A DNA stretch of 64,000 nucleotides from Methylobacterium radiotolerans JCM 2831 (GTDB taxonomy: Bacteria > Pseudomonadota > Alphaproteobacteria > Rhizobiales > Beijerinckiaceae): NCBI RefSeq assembly GCF_000019725.1, contig NC_010505.1:1054001-1118000 (forward strand), in the 5' to 3' direction. Below, one piece after another: positions 27,745-37,631 of this stretch. Position 1 is the stretch's first letter, and each line of letters opens with the position of its first letter. The notes under the pieces are model-generated. The model ran no database searches, had not been told where the DNA came from, and worked only from the letters and a program-made list of their open reading frames with translations. Made by a program: the position numbers and the translations under genes.

Positions 27745-29124
27745 GTGGCATCGCGGGACACAGGCCGCAACACGCGGAACGCAGCGGCACCGGGCGGAAC
27801 CGGTCCGGACATCGCGGGACTGGCCACGCGCCGCGCGGCGATGCAGGCGGTCGCGTCCCTGATCGGCCAGGAGCGCCCCCCCGCCCTCGACGACGCCCTC
27901 GCCCAGGCGATCCGCGCCGAGGCGCTGGCGCCGGCCGATGCCGGGCTGGCGCGGGCCATCGCGGTGGCGACCTTCCGCCGCTACGGGCTGATCCGGGCAG
28001 CCCTGGCCGCGCGGCTCGAGCGCGGGCTCCCCGCGGCCAAGCCGCAGCTCACGGCCCTGCTCGCCACCGCGACCGCCCAGATCCTCGACCTCGCGGTCCC
28101 CGACCACGCCGCCGTCGACCTCGCCGTGCGGCTCGCCAAGGCGGATACCCGCACGGCCCATCTCGCCGGGCTCGTCAACGCCGTCCTGCGCCGGGTCGCC
28201 CGCGAGCGGGACGCGATCCTGGCCGCGGACGCCGACGCCCTGGCGGTCAACACCCCGGACTGGCTCGCCCGCCGATGGGTCGCGGCCTACGGGCCCGAGC
28301 GCGCGGCCGCGATCGCCCGCGCCCATCTCGCGGGGGCCGCCATCGACCTGACCCCGCGGGGCGACGCCGGCGACTGGGCCGCGCGGCTCGGCGCCGCGAC
28401 CCTGCCGACCGGCTCCCTGCGCCTGCCGGAGAACGGCCCGGCCATCCCCGACCTGCCGGGCTTCCAGGAGGGAGCGTGGTGGGTCCAGGACGCCGCCGCG
28501 GCGCTGCCGGCCCGCCTCCTGGGCCCCCGGGAAGGCACCCGCGTCCTCGACCTCTGCGCGGCGCCCGGTGGCAAGACCCTGCAGCTCGCCGCCACCGGCG
28601 CCCGGGTCACCGCGGTCGACCGGTCCGCGCCGCGGCTGGAGCGCCTGCGCGAGAACGTCGCGCGGCTCGGCTTCGCCGTCGACGTCGTGGTCGCCGACGC
28701 CCTCGCCCTGGAGCCGCAGGACCACGACGCGGTGCTGCTCGACGCGCCGTGCTCGGCCACCGGGACGATCCGGCGCCATCCCGACGTCGCCTGGACCAAG
28801 GCGGAAGCCGATATCGGCCGGCTCGCCGCGCTCCAGGCCAGGCTCCTCGACCACGCGGCCGCGCTGGTGCGGCCGGGCGGCCTCCTCGTCTACTGCACCT
28901 GCTCGCTGGAGCCGGAGGAGGGCGAGGCGCAGGTGGCGGCCTTCCTGGCCCGCGAGCCCGGCTACGCGCGCGTCCCGGTCCGGCCCGACGAGGTCGGCGG
29001 CGCCGCGGCGCTGATCGACGACTGCGGCGACCTGCGGACCCTGCCGTGCCACCTGCCGGAGATCCCCGGCGCCCGCGGCGGCCTCGACGGCTTCTTCGCG
29101 AGCCGCCTCCGGCGGGCGGACTGA
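27745..29124 (+). CDS. rsmB: 16S rRNA (cytosine-5) methyltransferase, RsmB/Sun family
   Basis: SAM-dependent m5C methylation of rRNA. I take the GTG at 27745 (459 residues) because GGAG lies 5 bases upstream; a GTG at 27712 or the frame opening at 27670 would be longer. The N-terminal NusB-like helical domain covers about 20-150 (RRAAMQAVASLI ... NAVLRRVARERDA). The catalytic domain has SAM motif VLDLCAAPGGKT, motif IV LLDAPCSATGTIRRHPDV and the motif VI cysteine in VYCTCSLEPEE. The two cysteines are both present, so it should be active. Confidence 0.92.
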   Translation: MASRDTGRNTRNAAAPGGTGPDIAGLATRRAAMQAVASLIGQERPPALDDALAQAIRAEALAPADAGLARAIAVATFRRYGLIRAALAARLERGLPAAKPQLTALLATATAQILDLAVPDHAAVDLAVRLAKADTRTAHLAGLVNAVLRRVARERDAILAADADALAVNTPDWLARRWVAAYGPERAAAIARAHLAGAAIDLTPRGDAGDWAARLGAATLPTGSLRLPENGPAIPDLPGFQEGAWWVQDAAAALPARLLGPREGTRVLDLCAAPGGKTLQLAATGARVTAVDRSAPRLERLRENVARLGFAVDVVVADALALEPQDHDAVLLDAPCSATGTIRRHPDVAWTKAEADIGRLAALQARLLDHAAALVRPGGLLVYCTCSLEPEEGEAQVAAFLAREPGYARVPVRPDEVGGAAALIDDCGDLRTLPCHLPEIPGARGGLDGFFASRLRRAD

Positions 29125-30170
29125 CCGGGGGCGGACCGGGTTTTCCGGGGGCGGACCGGGGGGCGCACCCGAGCCCGGAACCCAGACCCGCACCGTGCCC
29201 CTCTCCCGTGCGGGAGAGGGCTGGGGTGAGGGACAAGACGCTTCCGGATCGGGCGGACCATCACCGCGCGTCCGCGTCGAGCCACGTCCGGACAGACCTG
29301 ATCCCTCACCCTGTCCCTCTCCCGCACGGGAGAGGGGACCCGCGCTCGCCCCCGCGCGTCGAGACATCCAACTGCGCTCCGACCTTGACAATGTTCCTAT
29401 TTTGTGCTTCCTGACCGCACCTGTCCGCGGCGTTTCGGGAGCGATCCCGGGGCGTCCTTCGGGGGCCTGCCCGGTGGCTGACCGGTCGGGTCCGGGGACG
29501 GGGCGGCGCCCGCGTCGGTGGCTCTCAGCCGCCATCGCCCCGGGCGGCGGACCGGTGCGGGGCGTGCCTCGGACGCGGGCGTGAGACCGGGCGGCACTCT
29601 GCCCGGCGGGGGAGGAAATGCCCCCGCGCCGACCCGCCTCTGGGCTGACCCTGAGCGACCTGCGGACCCGCCCACGACGAGGCGGGGGACGGCTGGAAGG
29701 CCACGGCGCCGATGCGGGTTCCGGGGGTTGCGGGCACGGCGTGCGCGCACCTCGCCCGAGACCGCTAACGGGGAGTCGCAGGACCGGGACGTCGGAGACG
29801 CCGCGACGAGAAAGACGGCAGCGGCCGGGGGAGAGGCCCGGCCGGTGCCGCGGGGCGCCGCGGGGATCGGATCCCGCGCGTACTTGGCCGACACCTGGGT
29901 TCCCGCGGCGTCCCGCGTCCCTCGTGCGGTCTCCCGGGCCATGCCCCCGGCGCCCAGGCGCGCGGGGACGATCACGCGCGTCCGCAAGCCGGCGGGTTCT
30001 CGCCCCCGAATCGGCGCCTGAGCGGCACCCGGCGGCAGCGGGCGCGGCGGCCCGCGCCGCCCCGCGACCCCTGGAAAGTTGACGGCGGCCCGGCGGACTG
30101 CCATCCGCCGGTCCGACACGTCCGCCCGCCCGTCGTCCCCGCCCGCGCCCCTCTCGAGTCCATTGACCCC
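29125..30170. other. Gene-free kilobase with palindromic and direct repeats
   Basis: No supported gene on either strand. It contains a 16-bp direct repeat (CCGGGGGCGGACCGGG at 29125-29140 and 29145-29160, split by TTTT) and an inverted pair of palindromic elements (29198-29232 and 29303-29337). It also holds an isolated promoter-like TTGACA at 29385 overlapping a LexA-box-like GTTC-N7-GTGC (29393-29407). The rest up to psd is GC-rich text whose frames give Arg/Gly/Pro-rich peptides unlike any family. Confidence 0.55.
29198..29337. repeat. Inverted pair of REP-like palindromic elements
   Basis: The first element has the perfect 10-bp palindrome CCCTCTCCCG-TG-CGGGAGAGGG (29199-29220) followed by CTGGGGTGAGGG. 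The second, inverted, is CCCTCACCCTGTCCCTCTCC onward at 29303-29337 with the same palindrome (CA in the centre). About 70 bases separate them. This is the build of a dispersed REP/RIME-type element common in alphaproteobacteria; a partial relative lies near 12722. Confidence 0.75.
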
Positions 30171-30881
30171 ATGACCGACCTGATCGAGACGATCCGCCGG
30201 ACGCTCGTGCCGATCCACAAGGAGGGCTACCCCTTCATCCTGATCGGCATCGTGCTGACGGTGCTGGCGGGCTACTTCTCCCAGTTCTTCGGCTGGATCT
30301 TCCTGATCCTGACCCTCTGGGTCTGCTACTTCTTCCGCGATCCGGAGCGCGTCACCCCGGTGGCCGACGGGCTCGTGATCTCGCCCGCCGACGGCCGCGT
30401 GAACCTCATCGCCACCGTGCTGCCGCCGCCCGAGCTCGACCTGCCGCAGGTGCCGACCCTGCGGGTCTCGGTGTTCATGAACGTGTTCGACTGCCACGTG
30501 AACCGTGTGCCGGTGGCCGGCCGGATCGGCCAGATCCACTACACGCCGGGCCTGTTCCTGAACGCCGAGCTCGACAAGGCCAGCGACGACAACGAGCGCA
30601 ACGGAATGGTCATCGAGACGACCCATGCGGGCCAGCCGAAGCGGGTCGGCGTGGTGCAGATCGCCGGCCTCGTGGCCCGGCGCATCGTCGGCTTCGTCTC
30701 GGCGGGCGACGTGCTCGGCGTCGGCGAGCGGTTCGGCCTGATCCGCTTCGGCTCGCGGGTGGACGTCTATCTGCCGGCCGGCTCGACCGTGCTGGTCGGC
30801 CTCGGCCAGAAGGCGGTGGCCGGCGAGACGGTGCTGGCCGATCTCGGCGGCGGCCCGGAGCGGCTGTTCAAGCGGATCTGA
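30171..30881 (+). CDS. psd: Phosphatidylserine decarboxylase proenzyme (short type)
   Basis: Makes phosphatidylethanolamine in the inner membrane. 236 residues, the short rhizobial type. Two membrane segments near 20-55 precede the catalytic part. Conserved FFRDPER at 54-60, SPADGRV at 71-77 and [13 protein letters not shown] at 102-114 are present. The self-cleavage site is Gly194-Ser195 in [11 protein letters not shown]; the Ser becomes the pyruvoyl group. Seven bases before pssA, so the two form an operon that makes phosphatidylethanolamine. Confidence 0.96.
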   Translation: MTDLIETIRRTLVPIHKEGYPFILIGIVLTVLAGYFSQFFGWIFLILTLWVCYFFRDPERVTPVADGLVISPADGRVNLIATVLPPPELDLPQVPTLRVSVFMNVFDCHVNRVPVAGRIGQIHYTPGLFLNAELDKASDDNERNGMVIETTHAGQPKRVGVVQIAGLVARRIVGFVSAGDVLGVGERFGLIRFGSRVDVYLPAGSTVLVGLGQKAVAGETVLADLGGGPERLFKRI

Positions 30882-30888
30882 GGCGGCC

Positions 30889-31773
30889 ATGGACGATCTC
30901 TTCCCGCCCTTCGCGCCCGACCCGAACGAGCCGCGGCCGCGCCGGTTCAAGCCGGTGCCGTTCCGGATGATCGCGCCCAACATGATCACCCTGATGGCGC
31001 TCTGCCTCGGGCTGACGGCGATCCGGCTGGCCTTCGAGGGCAAGTTCGAGCCCGCCGTCATCGCCGTGGTGGTGGCCGGCGTGCTGGACGGTATCGACGG
31101 GCGGGTGGCGCGGCTGCTCAAGGGGACGTCGCGCTTCGGCGCGGAGCTCGACTCGCTCGCCGACTTCGTCAATTTCGGCTGCGCCCCGGCGCTCATCCTC
31201 TACGGCTTCGTGCTGGTCCACCTGAAGTCGGTGGGCTGGATCGTGGCGCTGATCTTCGCCATCGCCATGGCGCTGCGCCTCGCCCGCTTCAACGCGATGC
31301 TGGACGACCCGAACCGGCCGGAATGGAAGAAGGACTTCTTCGTCGGCATGCCGGCCCCGGCGGGGGCGCTCACCGCGATGCTGCCGCTCTACCTGCACTT
31401 CCTGGGATTCGGCATCGAGACCTGGGCGGCGCCGGCGGTCCTGATCTACGTGCTGTGCATCGCCCTGCTGGTCGTCTCCACGGTCCCGACCTACTCGGGC
31501 AAGACCATGGGCAAGCGGGTGCCGCGCAGCCTCGTCCTGCCGATCTTCCTGTTCGGCGTCGCGGCCTTCGGCATCCTGATCAGCTACCCGTTCGAGGCGC
31601 TGGTGGCGGTGAGCGGCGGCTACCTGCTGACCATCCCGGTGGTCGCCGCCCAGTACCGCCGCCGGCTCAAGGCGGAGCTGGCCGCCCCGGCCGGGGAACG
31701 GTCCGCCGCCGGCGCCGAGGCGCAGCCCGAGAGCGCCGCGGAGGCGCGGGCCGCGGCGGTGAGGCCGGACTAG
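30889..31773 (+). CDS. pssA: CDP-diacylglycerol-serine O-phosphatidyltransferase
   Basis: Makes phosphatidylserine, the substrate of Psd. 294 residues. The CDP-alcohol phosphotransferase motif is complete: Asp70-Gly71, Ala74-Arg75, Gly84, Asp88, Asp92. Several membrane helices follow, including WIVALIFAIAMALRLARFNA and FLFGVAAFGILISYPFEALV. The C-terminal 35 residues are an Ala/Glu-rich tail. The psd-pssA order is standard in Rhizobiales. Confidence 0.96.
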   Translation: MDDLFPPFAPDPNEPRPRRFKPVPFRMIAPNMITLMALCLGLTAIRLAFEGKFEPAVIAVVVAGVLDGIDGRVARLLKGTSRFGAELDSLADFVNFGCAPALILYGFVLVHLKSVGWIVALIFAIAMALRLARFNAMLDDPNRPEWKKDFFVGMPAPAGALTAMLPLYLHFLGFGIETWAAPAVLIYVLCIALLVVSTVPTYSGKTMGKRVPRSLVLPIFLFGVAAFGILISYPFEALVAVSGGYLLTIPVVAAQYRRRLKAELAAPAGERSAAGAEAQPESAAEARAAAVRPD

Positions 31774-31833
31774 GCACTGGCCGTCGCGGGATGATCCCCT
31801 ACCTTGGCGGCGTTCGGCGAGGGGGATTCGGCG

Positions 31834-32253
31834 ATGCTCGAGGAATTCAAGAAGTTCGCGCTGCGCGGGAACGTGGTCGATCTCGCGGTCGGCGTGATCA
31901 TCGGCGCGGCCTTCGGGGCCATCGTCAATTCGGCGGTCCAGGACATCTTCATGCCGGTGATCGGCGCGATCACGGGCGGGCTCGATTTCTCGAACTACTA
32001 CATCCCGCTGTCGTCGAAGGTGCAGTCCGGCCTACCCTACGTGGACGCGAAGAAGCAGGGCGCCGTCATCGGTTACGGCCAGTTCCTGACCCTGACGCTG
32101 AACTTCGCGATCGTCGCCTTCGTGCTGTTCCTCGTCATCCGGGCGATGAACCGTCTCCAGCTCGCCGAGACCAAGAAGCCCGACGAGGTGCCGGCCGACG
32201 TCAAGCTCCTCTCCGAGATCCGCGACATCCTGGCGACGAAGCCGCGCGTCTGA
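31834..32253 (+). CDS. mscL: Large-conductance mechanosensitive channel
   Basis: Opens under membrane tension to release solutes during osmotic downshock. 139 residues from the ATG at 31834 (GGGGG upstream). N-terminal amphipathic helix [22 protein letters not shown]1 [20 protein letters not shown], periplasmic loop, TM2 [20 protein letters not shown] and the cytosolic helical bundle [10 protein letters not shown]. All family landmarks are present. A 12-bp tandem duplication (GACGGCTCAGTC, 32252-32275) starts in its stop codon. Confidence 0.97.
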   Translation: MLEEFKKFALRGNVVDLAVGVIIGAAFGAIVNSAVQDIFMPVIGAITGGLDFSNYYIPLSSKVQSGLPYVDAKKQGAVIGYGQFLTLTLNFAIVAFVLFLVIRAMNRLQLAETKKPDEVPADVKLLSEIRDILATKPRV

Positions 32254-32269
32254 CGGCTCAGTCGACGGC

Positions 32270-32545
32270 TCAGTCCGCGCGCGTGTCGTCGTCCCGCGGC
32301 TTCACCCCGAAGGCGTCGAGGATCTGGTCGAGGGCCTGACCGACGGCGCCGGTGCCCTCCTCGTGGGTCTTGAGGCGGGTCTCGAGCCGGCGGATCTGGG
32401 GCTCGAACTCGTCCGGCACCGGGTCGTCGCCGAGGAAGCGCGGCTTGTCGGACCCGACCGGCAGGACGCTGCGCAGCTGCTGGCCGAGATGGTCGCGCAC
32501 CGGTTCCGGCAGGGTGGATTTCGGATCGGTGGGAGTGTCGCTCAT
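32270..32545 (-). CDS. Small acidic protein with a NepR-like pattern, unknown function
   Basis: 91 residues. The text DHLGQQLRSVLPVG ... DDPVPDEFEPQIRRLE shows the same order of features as NepR anti-sigma proteins (G-x-x-LR ... PVPDRF..LL..LE), but with an insertion (SDKPRFLG) between the halves. The C-terminal 35 residues are helical (HEEGTGAVGQALDQILDAFG). Related small proteins with LGDP...PPEFE seem to occur in other Rhizobiales and are usually unannotated. It lies 0.7 kb from the EcfG-type sigma gene on the same strand. The NepR link is an inference from a short pattern. Confidence 0.65.
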   Translation of the reverse strand: MSDTPTDPKSTLPEPVRDHLGQQLRSVLPVGSDKPRFLGDDPVPDEFEPQIRRLETRLKTHEEGTGAVGQALDQILDAFGVKPRDDDTRAD

Positions 32546-32622
32546 GGTCGCCTCACGGGTCGAACCGTCATCAACGGCCGGACGGATGAAGCGTTGCGCC
32601 GGCGGCCGCGGCTGCGGGAATG

Positions 32623-32671
32623 CCCCCGGAGCCGGGCTCCGGGGGTGTTAGGGCCGGTGCGAGACCGGCCC
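32623..32671 (-). terminator. Double hairpin downstream of the DUF1236 gene
   Basis: Just past the stop of the leftward gene lie GGGCCGGT/ACCGGCCC (32651-32671, 5-base loop) and CCCCCGGAGC/GCTCCGGGGG (32623-32645, 3-base loop), perfect stems of 8 and 10 bp. No T-tract follows either. Confidence 0.55.
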
Positions 32672-32677
32672 AGGGTC

Positions 32678-33091
32678 TCAGTCGATGACCTCGACGATGC
32701 GGTGGCCGCGGTCGACCAGCACCGGGCGGTCGTTCACCACGGTGTAGCGGTAGCCCGGCTGCACGCGGTACTCGCTCGGCACGTCGTAGTAGGTCACGCC
32801 CGAGGCCGGCAGGGTGGTGCCGACGGCGACGCGACCGTCGTAGTCGTAGGAGCGGACGTTGCGCTCGCGGACGTAGCTGCGGAAGCGCGGGGCCATGTCG
32901 ACGCCGAGGATGCCGCCCACCGTGCCGGTGGCCGCACCGACCGCGCCGCCGACGATGCCGCCGATCGGGCCGGCCGCATCGGCACCGGCCGCCGCGCCGC
33001 GCTCGGCGCCCGGGATGGTGCCCTGGGCCTGGGCCGCCAGCGGCAGCGAGAGGGCGAGGGCCGAGGCGGCGATGAGGGTCTTGAAGGTCAT
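32678..33091 (-). CDS. Exported DUF1236-type protein with glycine-zipper segment
   Basis: 137 residues from the ATG at 33091 (CGGAG nine bases upstream; an ATG at 33100 is too close to it). Signal peptide MTFKTLIAASALALSLPLAA ending AQAQ. Then a Gly/Ala-rich glycine-zipper stretch (GPIGGIVGGAVGAATGTVGG) that may insert into membranes. The DUF1236-like C-terminal half has LPASGVTYYDVPSEY, YRYTVVNDRPVLVD and RIVEVID. This family is abundant in Methylobacterium and Bradyrhizobium, periplasmic and uncharacterised. It lies downstream of the stress sigma gene and could belong to its regulon. Confidence 0.85.
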   Translation of the reverse strand: MTFKTLIAASALALSLPLAAQAQGTIPGAERGAAAGADAAGPIGGIVGGAVGAATGTVGGILGVDMAPRFRSYVRERNVRSYDYDGRVAVGTTLPASGVTYYDVPSEYRVQPGYRYTVVNDRPVLVDRGHRIVEVID

Positions 33092-33217
33092 GCGATGCAT
33101 CTCCGTTCCGTGGTGTCTCGCCGCGCTGGCGCAGCGAAGCTCGGGCCGGTAACGCCCGATCCCCGGAATCGGATGCATCTTTTTTTGTGGACTTCCGGCC
33201 CGGTTCGAGCCGGGCGC

Positions 33218-33958
33218 CTACGCGTCCTTCGGCATCGCCGACTGGATGAACCGGTCGGAGCCGAGGTCCTCCTCGTCGTAGCCCAGGAGCTCGGCGAGTC
33301 GGCCGCGGGCGCGGCTGACGCGGCTCTTCACGGTGCCGACCTTGCAGCCCATGATGGTCGCGGCCTCCTCGTAGGAGACGCCCTCGGCACCGACCAGCAC
33401 CAGCGCCTCGCGCTGGTCCGGCGGCAGCTTCGCGAGCGCCGATTGCAGGTCCTCGACGTCGAGCCGGTCGCCCTGGTGCGGGGCGGTGGCGAGCCGGGCC
33501 GCGTAGGATCCGTCCTGATCCTCGACCTCGCGGACCCGCTTGCGATGGTCCGAGTAGAAGATGTTGCGCAGGATCGTGAACAGCCACGCGTTCAGGTTGG
33601 TGCCCGGCTGGAAGCGCGCGCGGTGCTGCCAGCCCTTCAGCAGGGTGTCCTGCACGAGGTCGTCCGAGCGGGCCGGGTTCGAGGTCAGCGACAGCGCGAA
33701 GGCGCGCAGCGACGGCACGGCCGCGAGCAGACCGTTGCGGAATTCCGGCTCGATCGCCTCGCCGCGGGCACGCAGGGCCGCCTCGAGCTTCTCGATCAGC
33801 TCGGCGAAGCGGGACGGCATCGTCTCCTCGCCGATCCGCTCGTAGACCGTGCGCAGGTGCTCACCGAGATGCGTGCGGATGCCGGGCGCCAGGTTCGGGC
33901 GGCCATCCCGAGTCCCGTCCTCCTGGGACAGGACGGTGTCGGTGTCGTCGCGGGTCAT
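33218..33958 (-). CDS. ecfG: EcfG-type RNA polymerase sigma factor with in-frame NepR-like N-terminal segment
   Basis: Sigma factor of the alphaproteobacterial general stress response. From the ATG at 33958 the product has 246 residues; a TTG at 33976 would add six. Residues about 31-62 read LGEHLRTVYERIGEETMPSR followed by FAELIEKLEAAL, matching the anti-sigma factor NepR (LRxxYxxxxxxPVPDRFxxLLxxLE). Residues 78-144 are sigma region 2 (AVPSLRAFALSLTSNPARSD, NAWLFTILRNIFYSDHRKR). Residues 172-226 are region 4 (LPPDQREALVLVGAEGVSYE, then GCKVGTVKSRVSRARGRLAE). Both regions have EcfG-type text. NepR and EcfG are normally separate neighbouring genes. An ATG at 33820 inside the NepR-like part, with GGAG close upstream, could give a shorter sigma-only product. 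PhyR is not in this window. Confidence 0.85.
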   Translation of the reverse strand: MTRDDTDTVLSQEDGTRDGRPNLAPGIRTHLGEHLRTVYERIGEETMPSRFAELIEKLEAALRARGEAIEPEFRNGLLAAVPSLRAFALSLTSNPARSDDLVQDTLLKGWQHRARFQPGTNLNAWLFTILRNIFYSDHRKRVREVEDQDGSYAARLATAPHQGDRLDVEDLQSALAKLPPDQREALVLVGAEGVSYEEAATIMGCKVGTVKSRVSRARGRLAELLGYDEEDLGSDRFIQSAMPKDA

Positions 33959-34121
33959 GCGTATCGCGCTCGTCAACTCATCGTGGCTCGACCTGTGGTC
34001 CGGAGCGGGTCGAGGTGGGGCGCTTGCCGGCTCGACCCGGTGCGGAAGTCCGGCCGATGCGCTCCTGTTACCGGAGTTCTAGCGCATCGGGCGCGGGCAT
34101 GCACCCTCAGGCAAAACACAC

Positions 34122-34907
34122 TTAAGCTAAGTTGCTCGGTCTCAACAGCCGGATCGCCCCGTCGCGCAGGGTCAGGACGTCGCCGCGGGCGAGATCGGTC
34201 CAGCACTCGTCCCGGGTCAGCGCCTGCGTGGCGATGACCGTCACCACGTCGTGCTCGGTGGTCTCCTGGGCGAAATCCACCTGCCAGTCCTCGTCGATCA
34301 GGGTGGCCTTCCCGAAGGGCGCGCAGCGGGTGAGGTAGCAGAGGCGCTTGCCGCAATGGGCGTAGAGGGTGCGGCTGTCGGTGAGCAGCATGTTGAACAC
34401 GCCGAGCGCGTGCAGCTCGCCCGCGAGGTCGGCCACCGCCCGGTCGAGGGTCTCGGGCCGGGGCAGGGCGCGGAACCGGGCCTGGAGCCGGCCAAGCATC
34501 CAGCAGAAGGCGTGCTCGCTGTCGGTGGACCCGATCGGCATGAAGCCGCCCAGCGGCAGCCGCTTCACGCCCTTGAGCTGGCCGTTGTGCGCGAAGGTCC
34601 AGCGGCGGCCCCACAATTCCCGGGAGAACGGGTGGGTGTTCTCGAGGCTGACCCGGCCGCGATTGGCCTTGCGGACATGGGCGACGACGATCCGGCTCTT
34701 GATCGGCATGTCGCGCAGGAGCCGGGCGAGCTGCGAGCGGGCGCTCGGCTCCGGCTCGTGGAAGCTGCGGCAGGTGCGGCCGTCGTAGAAGCTGATGCCC
34801 CAGCCGTCGGCGTGGGGCCCGGTCTCGCCGCCGCGCCGGGCGAGCCCCGCGAAGGAGAAGCGGATGTCGGTCGGCACGTTGGCGCTCATGCCGAGCAGTT
34901 CGCACAT
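34122..34907 (-). CDS. Class II glutamine amidotransferase, YafJ-like
   Basis: An Ntn-type amidotransferase domain alone, 261 residues. The ATG at 34907 puts the nucleophile at position 2 (MCELLGMSANVPTD) after Met removal. Conserved parts: HADGWGISFYDG, VVAHVRKANRGRVSLENTHPF, FAHNGQLKG and PIGSTDSEHAFCWML. It resembles E. coli YafJ, whose substrate is unknown. It lies 78 bases downstream of the cytochrome oxidase operon on the same strand, possibly as a separate unit. A longer frame to 34970 would displace the catalytic Cys. Confidence 0.9.
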   Translation of the reverse strand: MCELLGMSANVPTDIRFSFAGLARRGGETGPHADGWGISFYDGRTCRSFHEPEPSARSQLARLLRDMPIKSRIVVAHVRKANRGRVSLENTHPFSRELWGRRWTFAHNGQLKGVKRLPLGGFMPIGSTDSEHAFCWMLGRLQARFRALPRPETLDRAVADLAGELHALGVFNMLLTDSRTLYAHCGKRLCYLTRCAPFGKATLIDEDWQVDFAQETTEHDVVTVIATQALTRDECWTDLARGDVLTLRDGAIRLLRPSNLA

Positions 34908-34985
34908 CGTCTTGCAGCCGGGCCATGCGGGGAAGCGGCGACGTTTAGGAGCGTTCGGCCGCCCCGACAACGGCTTTCGCGCGGG

Positions 34986-35297
34986 TCAGCGGGCGAGATA
35001 GTCGGTCAGCGTCATGCCGACCATGATGGCGACCCAGAAGAAGCCGAGCCCCGAGAACAGCCGGATCAGCGGCGGCTCGTGGATCACCTCCATGGAGACG
35101 AGGAGGATCAGCGCCACCATCACGGCGACGACGGCGAGCTCGACGATCCAGACCTGCGCGAAGGGGAGGGTGGCGCCGAGGGTGACGTTGACGGCGAGAA
35201 GGGCCAGCAGCGCCAGGAAGGTGAGGACGGGCGTGCGCAGGCGCTTCCGGAGCAGGGCGCGCTCGTCGGCGCTCAGGGTCACGAGGGGGTTCCGCAT
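34986..35297 (-). CDS. coxD: Cytochrome c oxidase subunit IV (CtaF-like)
   Basis: Small membrane subunit, 103 residues with three helices: TFLALLALLAVNVTLGATLP, VWIVELAVVAVMVALILLVS and LFSGLGFFWVAIMVGMTLTD. This is the prokaryotic COX4 pattern with the charged MEVIHEPP loop. Last gene of the alternative-complex-III/caa3 operon, one base after the subunit III stop. It probably stabilises the CuB site region. Confidence 0.87.
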   Translation of the reverse strand: MRNPLVTLSADERALLRKRLRTPVLTFLALLALLAVNVTLGATLPFAQVWIVELAVVAVMVALILLVSMEVIHEPPLIRLFSGLGFFWVAIMVGMTLTDYLAR

Positions 35298-35298
35298 C

Positions 35299-35954
35299 CT
35301 ACCGGTTCACCACGTAGAGGATCGGGAAGGCCAGGATCCAGACGAGGTCGATGAAGTGCCAGTAGAGACCGTAGACCTCGATCCAGTTCTGGTGCCGAGC
35401 GAGGAAACCGGCCTTGGCGGCCAGCCAGGTCATGCCGAGCAGGAGTGCGATGCCGGTGAACAGGTGCAGCGCGTGCAGCAGCGTCGCGACATAGTAGAGG
35501 TTCACGAACAGCCGTGCCGCCGGCGTCTCGGCGAGCGCGAAGGGCCGGTCGGAGAGGAACGGCATCATGTGCTCGGCCCAGTCGGCGTAGTACTCGTAGC
35601 CCTTGAGCACGAGGAACAGGCCGCCGAGCGCCGCGGTCGCCAGCATCGCCCGCACCATGGCGCGCTGCCAGCCCATCCGCGAGAACTCGATTGCCATCGA
35701 CATGGTCAGGCTGGAGCAGATCAGCACCACGGTGTTGGTGGCGCCGATCCAGAACTTGAGGTGCTTGGCCGCCGCGACGGTCGCCTCGGGGTGCTGGATC
35801 CGGGTGATCAGCGCCACCAGGAACAGGGCCGAGAACAGCAGGAGCTCGGTGATCAGCCACGCCCAGATGCCGAGCGTCGCCGCCGCGCGCTGCTGCGCGA
35901 CGGTCTCGAAATGGTGCGCGCGGGCGACCCCGACGCCGTCGGCCAGGGGCGCGC

Positions 35955-35958
<4 letters not shown>
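35299..35958 (-). CDS. coxC: Cytochrome c oxidase subunit III
   Basis: Core membrane subunit, 219 residues, five predicted helices, the short form. [20 protein letters not shown] with the conserved Glu, [49 protein letters not shown] and the end [20 protein letters not shown] are typical. The ATG overlaps the subunit I stop (ATGA), so it is translationally coupled. Confidence 0.94.

Positions 35959-37627
<1,669 letters not shown>

Positions 37628-37631
<4 letters not shown>

Noticed and set aside
29518..30021. A 167-codon plus-strand frame in the gene-free kilobase
   Set aside because: No ribosome site, Arg/Gly/Pro-rich composition, no recognised motif, and overlapping frames on both strands look equally open.
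33196..33217. GGTTCGAGCC, resembling a tRNA T-arm
   Set aside because: It is just the loop and arm of a 6-bp hairpin (GCCCGG/CCGGGC) between two protein genes; no acceptor, D or anticodon arms surround it.
34122..34907. Amidotransferase gene as a member of the cytochrome oxidase operon
   Set aside because: It is on the same strand, but a 78-base gap breaks the run of tight overlaps and no functional link is known, so it is listed separately.
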